Part shown: in pieces, positions 53,389-61,624 of the stretch
How positions within the stretch are numbered: the first letter of the stretch is position 1
Layout of the letters: each line of letters opens with the position of its first letter
Assembly (NCBI GenBank): GCA_963829575.1
Contig: CAWHJF010000016.1
Span: 511,955 to 575,954, forward strand
Length of the DNA: 64,000 bases
Direction: 5' to 3'
Source: KACC-23026 sp963829575
GTDB lineage: Bacteria > Bacillota > Bacilli > Bacillales > Sporolactobacillaceae
Translations under genes and position numbers: made by a program
Notes under the pieces: model-generated
Database searches by the model: none
The model's input: the letters and a program-made list of their open reading frames with translations, nothing else
What the model was told of the DNA's origin: nothing

Positions 53389-53529
53389 GTGTACAAAATA
53401 ACTTTATTTTCGGATGAGCTTCTGATTCACACATATAAGAAAGCCTTAGAATTGAACTTAGACACTTATATCTTAAATGAACTCAACAACGAAATCACAA
53501 AAAGAAATCTCAACCTAGAAGAATTATAA
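53389..53529 (+). CDS. sda: sporulation inhibitor Sda
   Basis: 46-residue helical-hairpin inhibitor of the sporulation histidine kinases (KinA/KinB) that delays sporulation during replication stress. LFSDELLIHTYKKALELNL matches the first helix of Sda (SDELL-x2-x-Y-x-KA), and LNNEITKRNL the second. GTG 53389 is set by TAGGAG 8 nt upstream. Too short for automatic callers, so easily missed. Confidence 0.85.
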   Translation: MYKITLFSDELLIHTYKKALELNLDTYILNELNNEITKRNLNLEEL

Positions 53530-53813
53530 GGCCTCGCTAGCCTGGTTTGCACAACACTAACTTATAGACGACCTATAAATTAACATATACTGAACTTTCG
53601 ACATTGAAAGACATCTGTGTCTGACCTCCCCCTACTATTTGCGCCGTTTACTCTTTCGCCAACGTTTCCGTGTTGGACCTCCTCAACAATTCGCACAAAA
53701 AACCTTTTATAAATACTTCCTAGCCCTAACACTACTATTTTTCAAAACTAGGCAAAAACCTTAGGCACGATATGGGTTCTACAGGTCCTAAAAAGAAACC
53801 CGTTTCATAAACA
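53530..53813. other. gap without a supported gene
   Basis: Between sda and the tRNA terminator I see no ORF with a ribosome site, no promoter of quality and no repeat. Confidence 0.5.
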
Positions 53814-53856
53814 ACAAAAAAACCGCTAAGTTCTAGACTTAGTCGGTTTTGTTCGA
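53814..53856 (-). terminator. terminator of the tRNA-Arg gene
   Basis: CCGACTAAGT/ACTTAGCGG hairpin with T-run on the - strand. Confidence 0.8.
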
Positions 53857-53889
53857 AGGGTTATTTTAATTACTTCTGTAAATTATGTA

Positions 53890-53968
53890 TGGCGCGCCCG
53901 GAGGGATTCGAACCCCCGGCAGACGTGGTATCGGAAACCACCGCTCTATCCAACTGAGCTACGGGCGC
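53890..53968 (-). tRNA. tRNA-Arg (CCG)
   Basis: Full cloverleaf: acceptor GCGCCCG pairs with CGGGCGC, D-arm GCTC..GAGC, anticodon stem GTGGT/ACCAC with loop TTCCGAT (anticodon CCG, reads CGG), T-arm GGGGGTTCGAATCCC. The 3' CCA is encoded (53890-53892). Confidence 0.95.
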
Positions 53969-54035
53969 TTATTTTAAAATGGAGGTCGGTCAAAACCAAC
54001 CATTCTCAAGACTTTCTTTTAACGAGACAAGTTGT

Positions 54036-54064
54036 ATTATAACTCATCTTTTCAGGTTCTGCAA
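54036..54064 (-). promoter_or_regulatory. promoter of tRNA-Arg
   Basis: TTGCAG (54059-54064), 17-nt spacer, TATAAT (54036-54041) on the - strand, about 70 nt before the tRNA. Confidence 0.75.
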
Positions 54065-54183
54065 TATTTTTTTCTTCAATGCCGCTTCCTCTTTTTAGCA
54101 TTCATACATACTTCCCAAAAAAATATGGAATCCTATCTAGTAAATCTTCATTCCAATAGGGTGTTGTTTATTCCTTATTGGAT

Positions 54184-54202
54184 GTTGGATGCACGCATCC
54201 AA
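54184..54202. other. short hairpin
   Basis: GTTGGATG/CATCCAAC with CACG loop and no T-run; role unknown. Confidence 0.4.
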
Positions 54203-54240
54203 CCTTTACGGGCAGTTGATCCCCCTGTCTAAACTTATAT

Positions 54241-54266
54241 GTTTAAAAGTTTTGAGGTAAGGGGAT
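54241..54266 (+). promoter_or_regulatory. possible SigB promoter
   Basis: GTTTAA, 14 nt, GGGGAT, 54 nt before the following gene; close to the SigB consensus GTTTAA-N12-14-GGGWAW but with G at the fourth -10 position. Confidence 0.4.
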
Positions 54267-54319
54267 TACAGCCCGTTAAGGCGGGATGATCAAAATTCTA
54301 ATTATGGGAGGAAACATCG

Positions 54320-54631
54320 ATGTGGAAAAAAAGTCTGCTAGTTGTTTGCCTTGCCCTCGCCTTAGGGGCAGCCTTAGTTCTAGCAAAAGCAGGCCCACCT
54401 AAGACCCATGCTGGAGATAATAGTGTCACTTTTTACGATCTTCATTTAGATGAGCCAGGCCAGAAACAGAAAATCGAAGCAACCGTACATAACTTAATTG
54501 GAATTGACGAGGTTGTCTACAATACAAAGAAAGATTCCGTGTCCGTCATGTTCGAATATGGCACGATGAGACGAGAATGGATCGAGAAAGCTTTTGAATC
54601 CGCAGGCTTGCCCATCCATTTAAACCCTTAA
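54320..54631 (+). CDS. small membrane-anchored or secreted protein, 103 aa
   Basis: Residues 1-23 are a signal peptide or N-terminal anchor (MWKKSLLVVCLALALGAAL). The rest (about 70 residues) has a strand-helix-strand-strand-helix rhythm like a heavy-metal-associated domain (KIEATVHNLIGIDEVVYN ... SVSVMFEYG ... WIEKAFESAGL), but the metal-binding CxxC is missing. No exact family recognised. GGGAGG precedes the ATG. Confidence 0.7.
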   Translation: MWKKSLLVVCLALALGAALVLAKAGPPKTHAGDNSVTFYDLHLDEPGQKQKIEATVHNLIGIDEVVYNTKKDSVSVMFEYGTMRREWIEKAFESAGLPIHLNP

Positions 54632-54664
54632 GAAAAAAATAAAGGAGGCTCACTCTCCCGCTTT

Positions 54665-54698
54665 GGCTGTCGACTAAGCCCCTCGGCAGCTTTTTTTG
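54665..54698 (+). terminator. terminator of the 103-aa gene
   Basis: GCTGTCGA/TCGGCAGC hairpin (one mismatch) followed by TTTTTTT. Confidence 0.85.
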
Positions 54699-54709
54699 TC
54701 GTTATATTA

Positions 54710-54822
54710 GTAGACAGAGCTTTCAATCGACGGGATGAAACCCAACAATCCGGTGAAAACTAAGACGATTGGGCTTCTTTGGGTTTTGCTCTCTGAGGAG
54801 GCCAAAGCCTCCCTATTTTTCA
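54710..54822 (+). ncRNA. candidate small structured RNA
   Basis: Three nested helices: CAGAGC (54715) with GCTCTCTG (54788), AAACCCAA (54738) with TTGGGTTT (54779), CAATC (54746) with GATTG (54767). A separate terminator hairpin GGAGGC-CAAA-GCCTCC (54797-54812) with a CTATTTTT tail follows at once. It lies after the terminator of the upstream gene, so it may be a processed or separately transcribed RNA. No known family fits. Confidence 0.4.
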
Positions 54823-54913
54823 TAAACACAGAACGATTTTATAGGAAATCGAACTTCCCCCACCTCCCCCTTAATTAGTCACAAGCTTTTCTTAGTGCTT
54901 GCTCAAAAATAAG

Positions 54914-54938
54914 GTTTAAAAATGTACCCAAAGGGAAT
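54914..54938 (+). promoter_or_regulatory. SigB-type promoter of clpP
   Basis: GTTTAA, 13 nt, GGGAAT: a close match to the general-stress sigma consensus, 145 nt upstream of clpP. B. subtilis clpP also has a SigB promoter. Confidence 0.75.
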
Positions 54939-54982
54939 GATGATGAAAGGTAAAACATATGAATACATAACTAGTCATTCTA

Positions 54983-55013
54983 TTTGACCTAATTTGACCT
55001 ATTGCGTTATGAT
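54983..55013 (+). promoter_or_regulatory. clpP SigA promoter with embedded CtsR operator
   Basis: CtsR box TTTGACC-TAA-TTTGACC at 54983-54999 is perfect. Its first heptad supplies the -35 (TTGACC, 54984-54989), and TATGAT (55008-55013) follows after 18 nt, so CtsR would cover the promoter. Confidence 0.88.
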
Positions 55014-55082
55014 AAAGTCAGTTTCAACACAAACTCTGTCATCTATTTCTAAAGATGACGTTGATCAAAAGGAGGAAACCAT

Positions 55083-55691
55083 ATGCCTTTAATCCCTACA
55101 GTTATTGAACAAACGAACCGTGGTGAAAGAGCTTATGACATCTATTCACGTTTATTGAAAGATCGTATTATTATGCTCGGGACTGCAATTGACGATAATG
55201 TTGCCAATGCGATTGTCGCTCAACTTCTTTTCCTAGAAGCAGAAAATCCTGAGAGAGAAATTTCATTGTACATAAACAGCCCCGGCGGTTCGATTTCTGC
55301 TGGTATGGCTATTTACGACACCATGCAACACATCAACGCTAAGGTCTCAACCATTTGTATTGGGATGGCCGCTTCAATGGGTGCCTTCTTATTAACTGCC
55401 GGTGAGCCAGGCAAACGCTTTGCGCTTCCAAACAGTGAAATTATGATTCACCAACCACTTGGGGGCACACAAGGTCAAGCGACCGACATTGAAATTCACG
55501 CCCGTCGCATTATTAAAATGCGCGAAAAACTCAACCAAATTATGGCTGAGCGCACCGGTCAACCGCTTGAAATCATCGAGCGTGATACGGATCGTGATAA
55601 CTTCATGGAAGCGGCCGCTGCCAAAAATTACGGCTTAATCGACGAAGTGTTATATCCAAAGGCCAACAGCAACAACGATAGCAAAAAATAA
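55083..55691 (+). CDS. clpP: ATP-dependent Clp protease proteolytic subunit ClpP
   Basis: Tetradecameric serine protease core, 202 residues. MPLIPTVIEQTNRGERAYDIYSRLL (fragment) is the processed N-terminus; catalytic Ser in CIGMAASMGAFLL, His in EIMIHQPLGG, Asp in ERDTDRDNFM. It works with ClpE (3157-5313), and with ClpC/ClpX elsewhere. AAAGGAGG precedes the ATG. Control by CtsR plus SigB is visible upstream. Confidence 0.97.
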   Translation: MPLIPTVIEQTNRGERAYDIYSRLLKDRIIMLGTAIDDNVANAIVAQLLFLEAENPEREISLYINSPGGSISAGMAIYDTMQHINAKVSTICIGMAASMGAFLLTAGEPGKRFALPNSEIMIHQPLGGTQGQATDIEIHARRIIKMREKLNQIMAERTGQPLEIIERDTDRDNFMEAAAAKNYGLIDEVLYPKANSNNDSKK

Positions 55692-55797
55692 TTAGGAACT
55701 CGCCGACGCAAAATGGGTCATAAGATTGGGTAACGTTCCAAATCATTATTATAGGCGTGTTTTCATTAATGAAGTGTGTACGGACAACGACATAATG

Positions 55798-55925
55798 GTG
55801 ATGGAGTTCACCGTTTAGGGATATTCGATAGCCTAACATCGATTCGCTAAAAAACTGCTTACGAAGCTAATGACTCCTGCTGTGTGCGGTCTATACCGTC
55901 TAACAGCAGGAGTCTGTTTTTTTTC
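55798..55925 (+). ncRNA. fluoride riboswitch (crcB motif) with terminator
   Basis: P1 with its loop reads GGTGATGGAGTTCACC (55798-55813); the second half ends AACTGCTTACGAAGC then TAATGACTCCTGC, so loop GGAG can pair with CTCC as the pseudoknot. An extra TTAGG/CCTAA stem lies between. The expression platform is the strong hairpin GACTCCTGCTGT/ACAGCAGGAGTC with an eight-T run (55872-55923), which overlaps the aptamer 3' end. The two fluC genes follow at once, as expected. Confidence 0.88.
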
Positions 55926-55948
55926 CCACAATTAAATAGGTAGGAGGA

Positions 55949-56338
55949 ATGAAAATGGCCTTTGTTGTTGGACTCGGAGGCGTGCTTGGCGCGATCTTAC
56001 GGTATTGGATTGGGATGTCCTTTGCTCCCGCTCAGCCTGGCGCCTTTCCACTCGGAACCTTTCTTGCAAATATGATTGGATCGTTTGGTCTCGCATGGCT
56101 TACAAGCAAAATGGCGAGCGCTCAGCGTGTTCCACAATGGATTGTGACTGGAATTGGAACAGGCATGATAGGTTCCTTCACCACGTTCTCCACGTTCAGT
56201 GTCGAGACGACACATTTATTTCTAGGTGCTCACTATAAAACCGCTATCTTCTATGTTTTAATCAGCTTACTAGGCGGATGGCTTCTCGCCTTTCTCGGGT
56301 ATCATTTAGGGCGAAACGGAAAGGTGGCCGCGAGATGA
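55949..56338 (+). CDS. crcB: fluoride channel Fluc/CrcB, subunit 1
   Basis: Small four-helix fluoride export channel, 129 residues. GGVLGAILRYWIG (N-terminal signature with the central Arg), GTFLANMIGSFGLAWL (Asn pore region) and GTGMIGSFTTFSTFSVE (phenylalanine-box region) are present. Tandem crcB genes usually form a heterodimer. Its stop overlaps the next ATG (ATGA). ATG is preceded by AGGAGG. Confidence 0.93.
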   Translation: MKMAFVVGLGGVLGAILRYWIGMSFAPAQPGAFPLGTFLANMIGSFGLAWLTSKMASAQRVPQWIVTGIGTGMIGSFTTFSTFSVETTHLFLGAHYKTAIFYVLISLLGGWLLAFLGYHLGRNGKVAAR

Positions 56339-56679
56339 CGATTTTATATGTAGGGATTGGGGGATTTTTTGGCGCAATTGCCCGATATCTCCTTACACAG
56401 TTAGTAAAACGGACCATAAGCACCAAATTCCCGATTGGAACCGTGCTCGTCAATTTAATTGGCGCCTTTTGTCTAGGGCTTATGGCTCCTGTAACGGGAC
56501 CCGTTGCCTTTCTAGTTGGAACAGGTTTCCTAGGTGCCTTTACCACCTTTTCCACTTTCAAATTGGAATCCCTACAATTGCATTTAAACACCGAATGGAA
56601 GCTGTTTGCCCTGTACATTTCGATCACCTACATAGGCGGCATTCTCCTCGCCTTCTTAGGGATTTCCATTACAAGTTAA
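56335..56679 (+). CDS. crcB: fluoride channel Fluc/CrcB, subunit 2
   Basis: Second Fluc subunit, 114 residues, starting at the ATG that overlaps the stop of subunit 1; the longer upstream frame only reads through that gene. GGFFGAIARYLLTQ, GTVLVNLIGAFCLGL and GTGFLGAFTTFSTFKLE match subunit 1 position for position. Together they should lower cytosolic fluoride when the riboswitch is bound. Confidence 0.93.
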   Translation: MTILYVGIGGFFGAIARYLLTQLVKRTISTKFPIGTVLVNLIGAFCLGLMAPVTGPVAFLVGTGFLGAFTTFSTFKLESLQLHLNTEWKLFALYISITYIGGILLAFLGISITS

Positions 56680-56680
56680 G

Positions 56681-56714
56681 TAAAAAGACGCGCTCATACG
56701 GCGCGTCTTTTTAC
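56681..56714. terminator. bidirectional terminator between fluC and crh
   Basis: AAAAAGACGCGC/GCGCGTCTTTTT perfect arms with TCATACG loop. Confidence 0.88.
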
Positions 56715-56971
56715 TGGTCTTCATTTTGAATGAAATTAGATAATGCAACAAAGGCTTCTTCTTCATCAGAACCTGAGACTTGAAGCTTAATGGCTTCTCC
56801 TTGACCAATGGCCAAACTCATAATCCCCATAATACTTTTGGCATTCACCTTTTTGTTGTCCTGAATCAGCATCACATCTGAGCTGTAACGGTTCGCTTCT
56901 TGAACAAATAAAGCCGCTGGACGCGCTTGTAGACCATTCTTCAATTGGACAGTCACTTTCTTTTCAATCAT
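56711..56971 (-). CDS. crh: HPr-like catabolite repression protein Crh
   Basis: 86-residue HPr paralogue. In HPr the site is GLHARPA with His15; here it reads NGLQARPAA, so the PTS-phosphorylatable His is Gln, the defining trait of Crh. The regulatory Ser46 region NAKSIMGIMSLAIGQGE is intact, so HPr kinase can phosphorylate it to act with CcpA. It lies downstream of whiA as in B. subtilis. Confidence 0.95.
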   Translation of the reverse strand: MIEKKVTVQLKNGLQARPAALFVQEANRYSSDVMLIQDNKKVNAKSIMGIMSLAIGQGEAIKLQVSGSDEEEAFVALSNFIQNEDQ

Positions 56972-57006
56972 CTCTTATCCCTCCCCAAGTCAGATATTCC
57001 GTTCCC

Positions 57007-57062
57007 TTACTAGTCGGTCACCGCAAAAAACTGCGGGTGTTTGGGCAATGCCCAACACCTTT
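57007..57062 (-). other. two hairpins upstream of crh
   Basis: GGTGTTGGGC/GCCCAAACACC and CCGCA/TGCGG stems lie between whiA and crh; the second loop holds TTTTTT on the - strand. They may attenuate whiA-to-crh readthrough. Confidence 0.4.
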
Positions 57063-57189
57063 ATTAACTAAACTTTATTATAAAATAAAGGTTATTGATA
57101 CTTTTATTGTAGCGCTTTTATCAAGACCTGTCTTGTTGATTTTAATAAAATCATGAATCAATTCCAAGTTTACCCACTTTTAGGAAAGG

Positions 57190-58143
57190 TTAATCCCATT
57201 TCACTTCATGTTCCAACCCTTTTTCAAGCTTCTCTGCAATCTGGGACAGTTTTCGAAAACGATGATTAATGCCCGACTTACTGATCGGTTCTCCCTGAAC
57301 GAGTTCGCCTAGTTCTTTAAGCGTGACATCTGGATATTCAAGACGAAGCTCTGCCACTTCGCGGAGCTTTCTGGGAAGCTTCTCAAGTCCCACTCTATTA
57401 GAAATCAATCGGATGTGTTCGACTTGCTTCATGGCTGCACTCACCGTTTTATTTAAATTAGCGGTTTCACAGTTTACCAGTCGGTTTACATTGTTTCGCA
57501 TGTCTTTTACTATTCGAATGTCTTCAAAAGCAAAAAGCGCATTGTGGGCGCCCACTATGTTAAGAAACTCCGTGATTTTTTCGCCTTCCTTCATATAAAT
57601 GATAAAGCCATTTTTTCGGGGCAGAAATTTCACGTTTAAATCATAGCGATTCATTAATTGCGCTAACGATTGGGTATGTTCCTCATAGTTTGAGAAGATT
57701 TCCAAATGATAAGACGTTTCCGGATGATTCAAGGACCCACCGGCAAGAAAAGCGCCTCGCAAATACGCGCGACGTTTACAGGTCGAGTCAATGAGGGATC
57801 GATCAATTTTACGGGTAAACAAAAACGCTTGCTCCATAATTTTGAGACTTTCAAGCATCTCTTTGGCATGTTCGCGCATTCTTACAATATAGACATTATT
57901 CTTTTTCAGACGCATTTTCTTTCGCACAAGGACTTCAGCGGGATAATCAAACACAAACTTAATGAGCGAGTAAATCCGTCGCGCAATGGCGGCGTTCTCT
58001 GTCGTGATGTCTAATCCCAGCTGTTTATTAACGATCGAAATTGAGCCGCTCATTCGGATTAAAGCGGCAAGCTCGGATTGAGCTCCGCAAGTCTCAAGCT
58101 CTAAACGTGTTAATTCTTTTTTTGTTTCCGCGGCAAACGACAT
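57190..58143 (-). CDS. whiA: DNA-binding protein WhiA
   Basis: 317-residue protein with a LAGLIDADG-like N-terminal domain (FAAETKKELTRLELETC at the start, RGAFLAGGSLNHPE in the middle) and a C-terminal HTH (LRLEYPDVTLKELGELVQGEPISKSG; fragment). In Bacilli it affects chromosome segregation and division rather than acting as a classic activator. Part of the conserved nudix-rapZ-yvcK-whiA-crh cluster. Confidence 0.96.
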   Translation of the reverse strand: MSFAAETKKELTRLELETCGAQSELAALIRMSGSISIVNKQLGLDITTENAAIARRIYSLIKFVFDYPAEVLVRKKMRLKKNNVYIVRMREHAKEMLESLKIMEQAFLFTRKIDRSLIDSTCKRRAYLRGAFLAGGSLNHPETSYHLEIFSNYEEHTQSLAQLMNRYDLNVKFLPRKNGFIIYMKEGEKITEFLNIVGAHNALFAFEDIRIVKDMRNNVNRLVNCETANLNKTVSAAMKQVEHIRLISNRVGLEKLPRKLREVAELRLEYPDVTLKELGELVQGEPISKSGINHRFRKLSQIAEKLEKGLEHEVKWD

Positions 58144-58255
58144 TTTAACCCCCCCATCAACTCAGAGGACAACCCATTCTCTCTTTTCATTCCTCTAAAA
58201 ATAACGATCGGATTGCCTGTTCTATTTAATTTCATTGTATTCAAGAAGATCGATT

Positions 58256-59218
58256 CTAAGAGCCATTGTTTAAAACAGATAAGATATGACTCGCAAGAAT
58301 CACTTCGTCATGACGAATAACGGATTTATCGTATTTTATAATTCGATCACTAATGACTTTAAAACCAAAGCTTTCAAGCTTCTTTTTATCATATTGAACG
58401 GGTGTTGACCCTTCAAGCGCATACCGTTCTAAAATCGTCTTAGGGACGGATCGATTATTCACGACTATATAATCTAGATGAAGGTACGGGTCATGGTCAA
58501 GTAACACTTTAACATGATCAGATGCCGTAAACGAATCCGTTTCCCCTTTTTGGGTCATGACGTTACAAATGTATAATTTCTTCGCTTTTGAGCGATTGAT
58601 TTCACTTCTGAGACGCGGCACCAATAAATTAGGAAGAATACTCGTATAAAGACTTCCAGGTCCAATGACAATAAGATCCGCATCACGGATCGCTTCCACA
58701 CTTTCTTCGAGCGGTTCAACGTTTGGTGGCTCAAGATAGACATGTTGAATTTTGCCCTGTTGTTTGGGAATGTTGGATTCCCCCACGACGATGGTGCCAT
58801 CTGACATTTGAGCTTTTAAAATAATACTTTGGTTCGCAGCGGGTAAGACTTTTCCTTTTACATTCAAGACACGGCTGATCTCACGAATCCCTTTGACAAA
58901 ATCACCCGAAATACTCGTCATAGCCGCGAGCAATAGATTGCCTAGAGAATGGCCACTTAAACCGTTACCCGTTTGAAAACGATGCTGAAATAAACTCTCG
59001 AAAAGTGGTTCGGTTTCAGAAAGAGCAACCAACACATTGCGAATGTCCCCTGGTGGAGGAATCTGCAGTTCTTCACGTAGGACTCCAGAACTTCCTCCAT
59101 CATCCGCAACTGTGACAATGGCTGTGAGATCTAACTCATGATGTTTGAGACCGCGCAACAAGACGGAGAGCCCTGTGCCACCGCCAATGGCCACTACCTT
59201 TGATTTGACTTCTGTCAT
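58256..59218 (-). CDS. yvcK: gluconeogenesis factor YvcK (CofD/UPF0052 family)
   Basis: 320-residue UDP-sugar-binding protein needed for growth on gluconeogenic carbon and for correct PBP1 placement. AIGGGTGLSVLLRGLK and TVADDGGSSGVLR are the nucleotide-binding N-terminal motifs, and PPGDIRNVLVALSE follows. Its 5' end overlaps rapZ by 4 nt. whiA follows after 112 nt. Confidence 0.95.
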   Translation of the reverse strand: MTEVKSKVVAIGGGTGLSVLLRGLKHHELDLTAIVTVADDGGSSGVLREELQIPPPGDIRNVLVALSETEPLFESLFQHRFQTGNGLSGHSLGNLLLAAMTSISGDFVKGIREISRVLNVKGKVLPAANQSIILKAQMSDGTIVVGESNIPKQQGKIQHVYLEPPNVEPLEESVEAIRDADLIVIGPGSLYTSILPNLLVPRLRSEINRSKAKKLYICNVMTQKGETDSFTASDHVKVLLDHDPYLHLDYIVVNNRSVPKTILERYALEGSTPVQYDKKKLESFGFKVISDRIIKYDKSVIRHDEVILASHILSVLNNGS

Positions 59219-60099
59219 TCGTTCAATTTTCCTTTATGAATGTCTCGATGCGTCGCTTTTGCCGGGTAGGTTCCGGAAAGACGTGTCGCAATTTCTTCCG
59301 ACAAGGCGACCGAGCGATGCTTTCCACCTGTACAGCCAATGGCAATCACAAGTTGGCTCTTTCCTTCCCGCTTATACTGGGGCAGCATAAAAGTTAACAG
59401 ATCCATCAATTTCTGCATAAATTGCTTCGTCTCGCTCCATTTAAACACGTACTCTGCGACATCCTTTTCAAGCCCAGTCCGCTCTCTCATATGCTCGACA
59501 TAATGTGGATTCGGTAAAAAGCGAACATCAATCATCAAGTCAGCATCAATCGGCACACCATATTTAAATCCAAAGGATACAACACTGATGGTAAAGTGCG
59601 TATCTTTTTGTTCATCAAAGAATTCTGTAATTTTTTCTTTGAGTTGAAGTGGCTTGAGCTCAGTTGTATCAATGTAATACTGGGCCCGACCCTTGATCTC
59701 TTCTAAAGAGCGCCGTTCAATCTGAATCCCTTCAAGCGGTAGCCCTTTTGGCGTAAGCGGATGTGAGCGACGTGACTCTTTGTAACGCCTCACCAAAACC
59801 GGATCCTTCGCATCTAAAAATAAGATTTTAGGTTTGATCTGATGTTCATTTTGATCGAGCAAATCAATGGCACCGAACAAGGAATCAAAAAATTCCCGAC
59901 CTCTTAGGTCCATGACAAGCGCCAACTTCGTCAATTTATCGTTGGTTTCATCCACTAATTCAATAAATTTAGGAAGAAGTGTTGGGGGTAAATTATCAAT
60001 GCAGAAAAAACCAAGATCTTCAAAACATTGCATGGCCACTGTTTTTCCAGCACCAGACATGCCCGTTATAATCACAATTTGGATGGATTGTGCCATCAT
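59215..60099 (-). CDS. rapZ: RNase adapter / nucleotide-binding protein RapZ (YvcJ)
   Basis: 294-residue P-loop protein. Walker A is ITGMSGAGKT near residue 11; the C-terminal half has SFGFKYGVPIDADL, RFLPNPHYV and IGCTGGKHRSVALSE, the RapZ C-domain that senses a sugar nucleotide in E. coli. In B. subtilis YvcJ hydrolyses GTP and affects competence. Second gene of the cluster. Confidence 0.95.
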   Translation of the reverse strand: MMAQSIQIVIITGMSGAGKTVAMQCFEDLGFFCIDNLPPTLLPKFIELVDETNDKLTKLALVMDLRGREFFDSLFGAIDLLDQNEHQIKPKILFLDAKDPVLVRRYKESRRSHPLTPKGLPLEGIQIERRSLEEIKGRAQYYIDTTELKPLQLKEKITEFFDEQKDTHFTISVVSFGFKYGVPIDADLMIDVRFLPNPHYVEHMRERTGLEKDVAEYVFKWSETKQFMQKLMDLLTFMLPQYKREGKSQLVIAIGCTGGKHRSVALSEEIATRLSGTYPAKATHRDIHKGKLNE

Positions 60100-60286
60100 A
60101 AAACCCCCATTCCGTAGACTAATTGCTGAAAAAGGTTTTCCAAGTCAGTTGGTTGATGGCTTGATGCGGTTCTGAGCACGACAACGCCTTACGCGCTCGG
60201 GCTATGAAAGCGAGTCTTGCAACAAGCCACGTTCTTTGTGGGAAACAGGTTCGCCTTCCCCGCCGCTGGCCTGTGATGCTGCCCGT

Positions 60287-60745
60287 TCAACTTGGATCAA
60301 GTCGATAACTTAAAAGCTCAAAATCCGGGGAGTAATGGAACGTGCCAAAAATAATGCCTTTTCCGTGCAGGACATATTCTAAAAGATGACGGTCCCCTTC
60401 AGCCATCGGCAATTCTTTAATGCTTTCAAACGGGTGCCAGGCAATCTTGCCTTCCTGACTTTCTTGCACCCATTCCCCTTCAAAGGAATCACTATAAAAG
60501 GTAAACATCATCCATTCATCGATGAGCTGATCACCTTCTTTTATTATAAAGGTAAACACGCCCTTTAGTACTGGGTTTTGTAGATAGAGCCCTGTTTCTT
60601 CACGGAATTCACGAATCACGGTGTCCTTCACCGTTTCCCCTGATTCCATTTTACCGCCAGGTGCGACCCACCAACCTCGTCTTGGTTTCTGAAGCAACAA
60701 CACCTGATCGTCTTTTCTAAGCAAACAATTGGTTACTCTTTGCAC
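60287..60745 (-). CDS. yvcI: Nudix hydrolase YvcI
   Basis: 152-residue Nudix (8-oxo-dGTP-type) hydrolase. The Nudix box GGKMESGET...REFREETG near residue 35 has all metal ligands. GTG 60745 is set by GAGGTGA 5 nt upstream and gives the MQRVTN N-terminus; an earlier GTG overlaps that site. It precedes rapZ by 187 bp in the conserved order. Confidence 0.93.
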   Translation of the reverse strand: MQRVTNCLLRKDDQVLLLQKPRRGWWVAPGGKMESGETVKDTVIREFREETGLYLQNPVLKGVFTFIIKEGDQLIDEWMMFTFYSDSFEGEWVQESQEGKIAWHPFESIKELPMAEGDRHLLEYVLHGKGIIFGTFHYSPDFELLSYRLDPS

Positions 60746-60921
60746 ACGCGTCACCTCACTTATTTAAGTATACTATGATTTGATAGCCGCCACAAAGAGA
60801 ACCTCTCGATCTAAATAATTCCATTTAAAGTTGGCCGGATTCGATTAACTTGTTGGTTTCGTGTACGTTTTTTTTGGAAGTTAGCGTGGGGGTTCGGCCC
60901 CTTTTTAGCTGGTTTAATTGT

Positions 60922-61540
60922 GTCTTGGCCGATGGGCGCTCCCCTTCGGACACTACCACGCTTTTTCTACCTTGCCTTGTCCAATGAGCGCTCCCCTTCG
61001 GACACTACCACGCTTTTTCTATCACGTCCTGTCCGATTGGCGCTCCCCTTCGGACACCACCACGCTTTTTCTTCCTTGCCTTGTCCAATGGGTGCTCCCC
61101 TTTGGACACTACCACGCTTTTCCTACCTTGCCTTGTCCAATGAGCGCTCCCCTTCGGACACCACTCAGCTTTTTCTACCTTGCCTGGTCCAATGGGCGCT
61201 CCCCTTTGGACACCACTCAGCTTTTTCTACCTTACCTTGTCCGATTGGCGCTCCCCTTTGGACACTACCACGCTTTTTCTTCCTTGCCTTGTCCAATGGG
61301 CGCTCCCCTTCGGACACTACTCACGCTTTTTCTACCATGCCTTGTCCAATGAGCGCTCCCCTTCGGACACCACTCAGCTTTTTCTACCTTGCCTTGTCCA
61401 ATGAGCGCTCCTCTTTGGACACTACCACGCTTTTTCTATCACGTCCTGTCCAATGGGCGCTTCCCTTCGGACACCACCACACTTTTCCTTCCTTGCCTTG
61501 TCCGATTGGCGCTCCCCTTTGGACACTACCACGCTTTTTC
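60922..61540. repeat. 52-bp tandem repeat array, 12 units, cut by an IS66 element
   Basis: The anchor GCGCT (one copy GTGCT) recurs at 60936, 60988, 61040, 61092, 61144, 61196, 61248, 61300, 61353, 61405, 61457 and 61509, a 52-bp spacing with one 53-bp step. Each unit pairs TGTCC with GGACA around a GCGCTCCCCTT loop. Several frames stay open because the unit lacks stops; this is not coding evidence. The last unit is broken by the insertion sequence. Confidence 0.95.
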
Positions 61541-61624
61541 GTAAGCGTCAAACCGTCCCCACATTCTAATCTAATATTGGCTGTGAGATAATCTCCTTAA
61601 GTTAAAAAATTAAGGAGGTTTTTT

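Noticed and set aside
60918..61591. Long open frames (74-223 codons) giving repetitive proteins
   Set aside because: They run through a 52-bp repeat with no stop in several frames at once; no ribosome site, and the unit length is not a multiple of three. They are by-products of the repeat.
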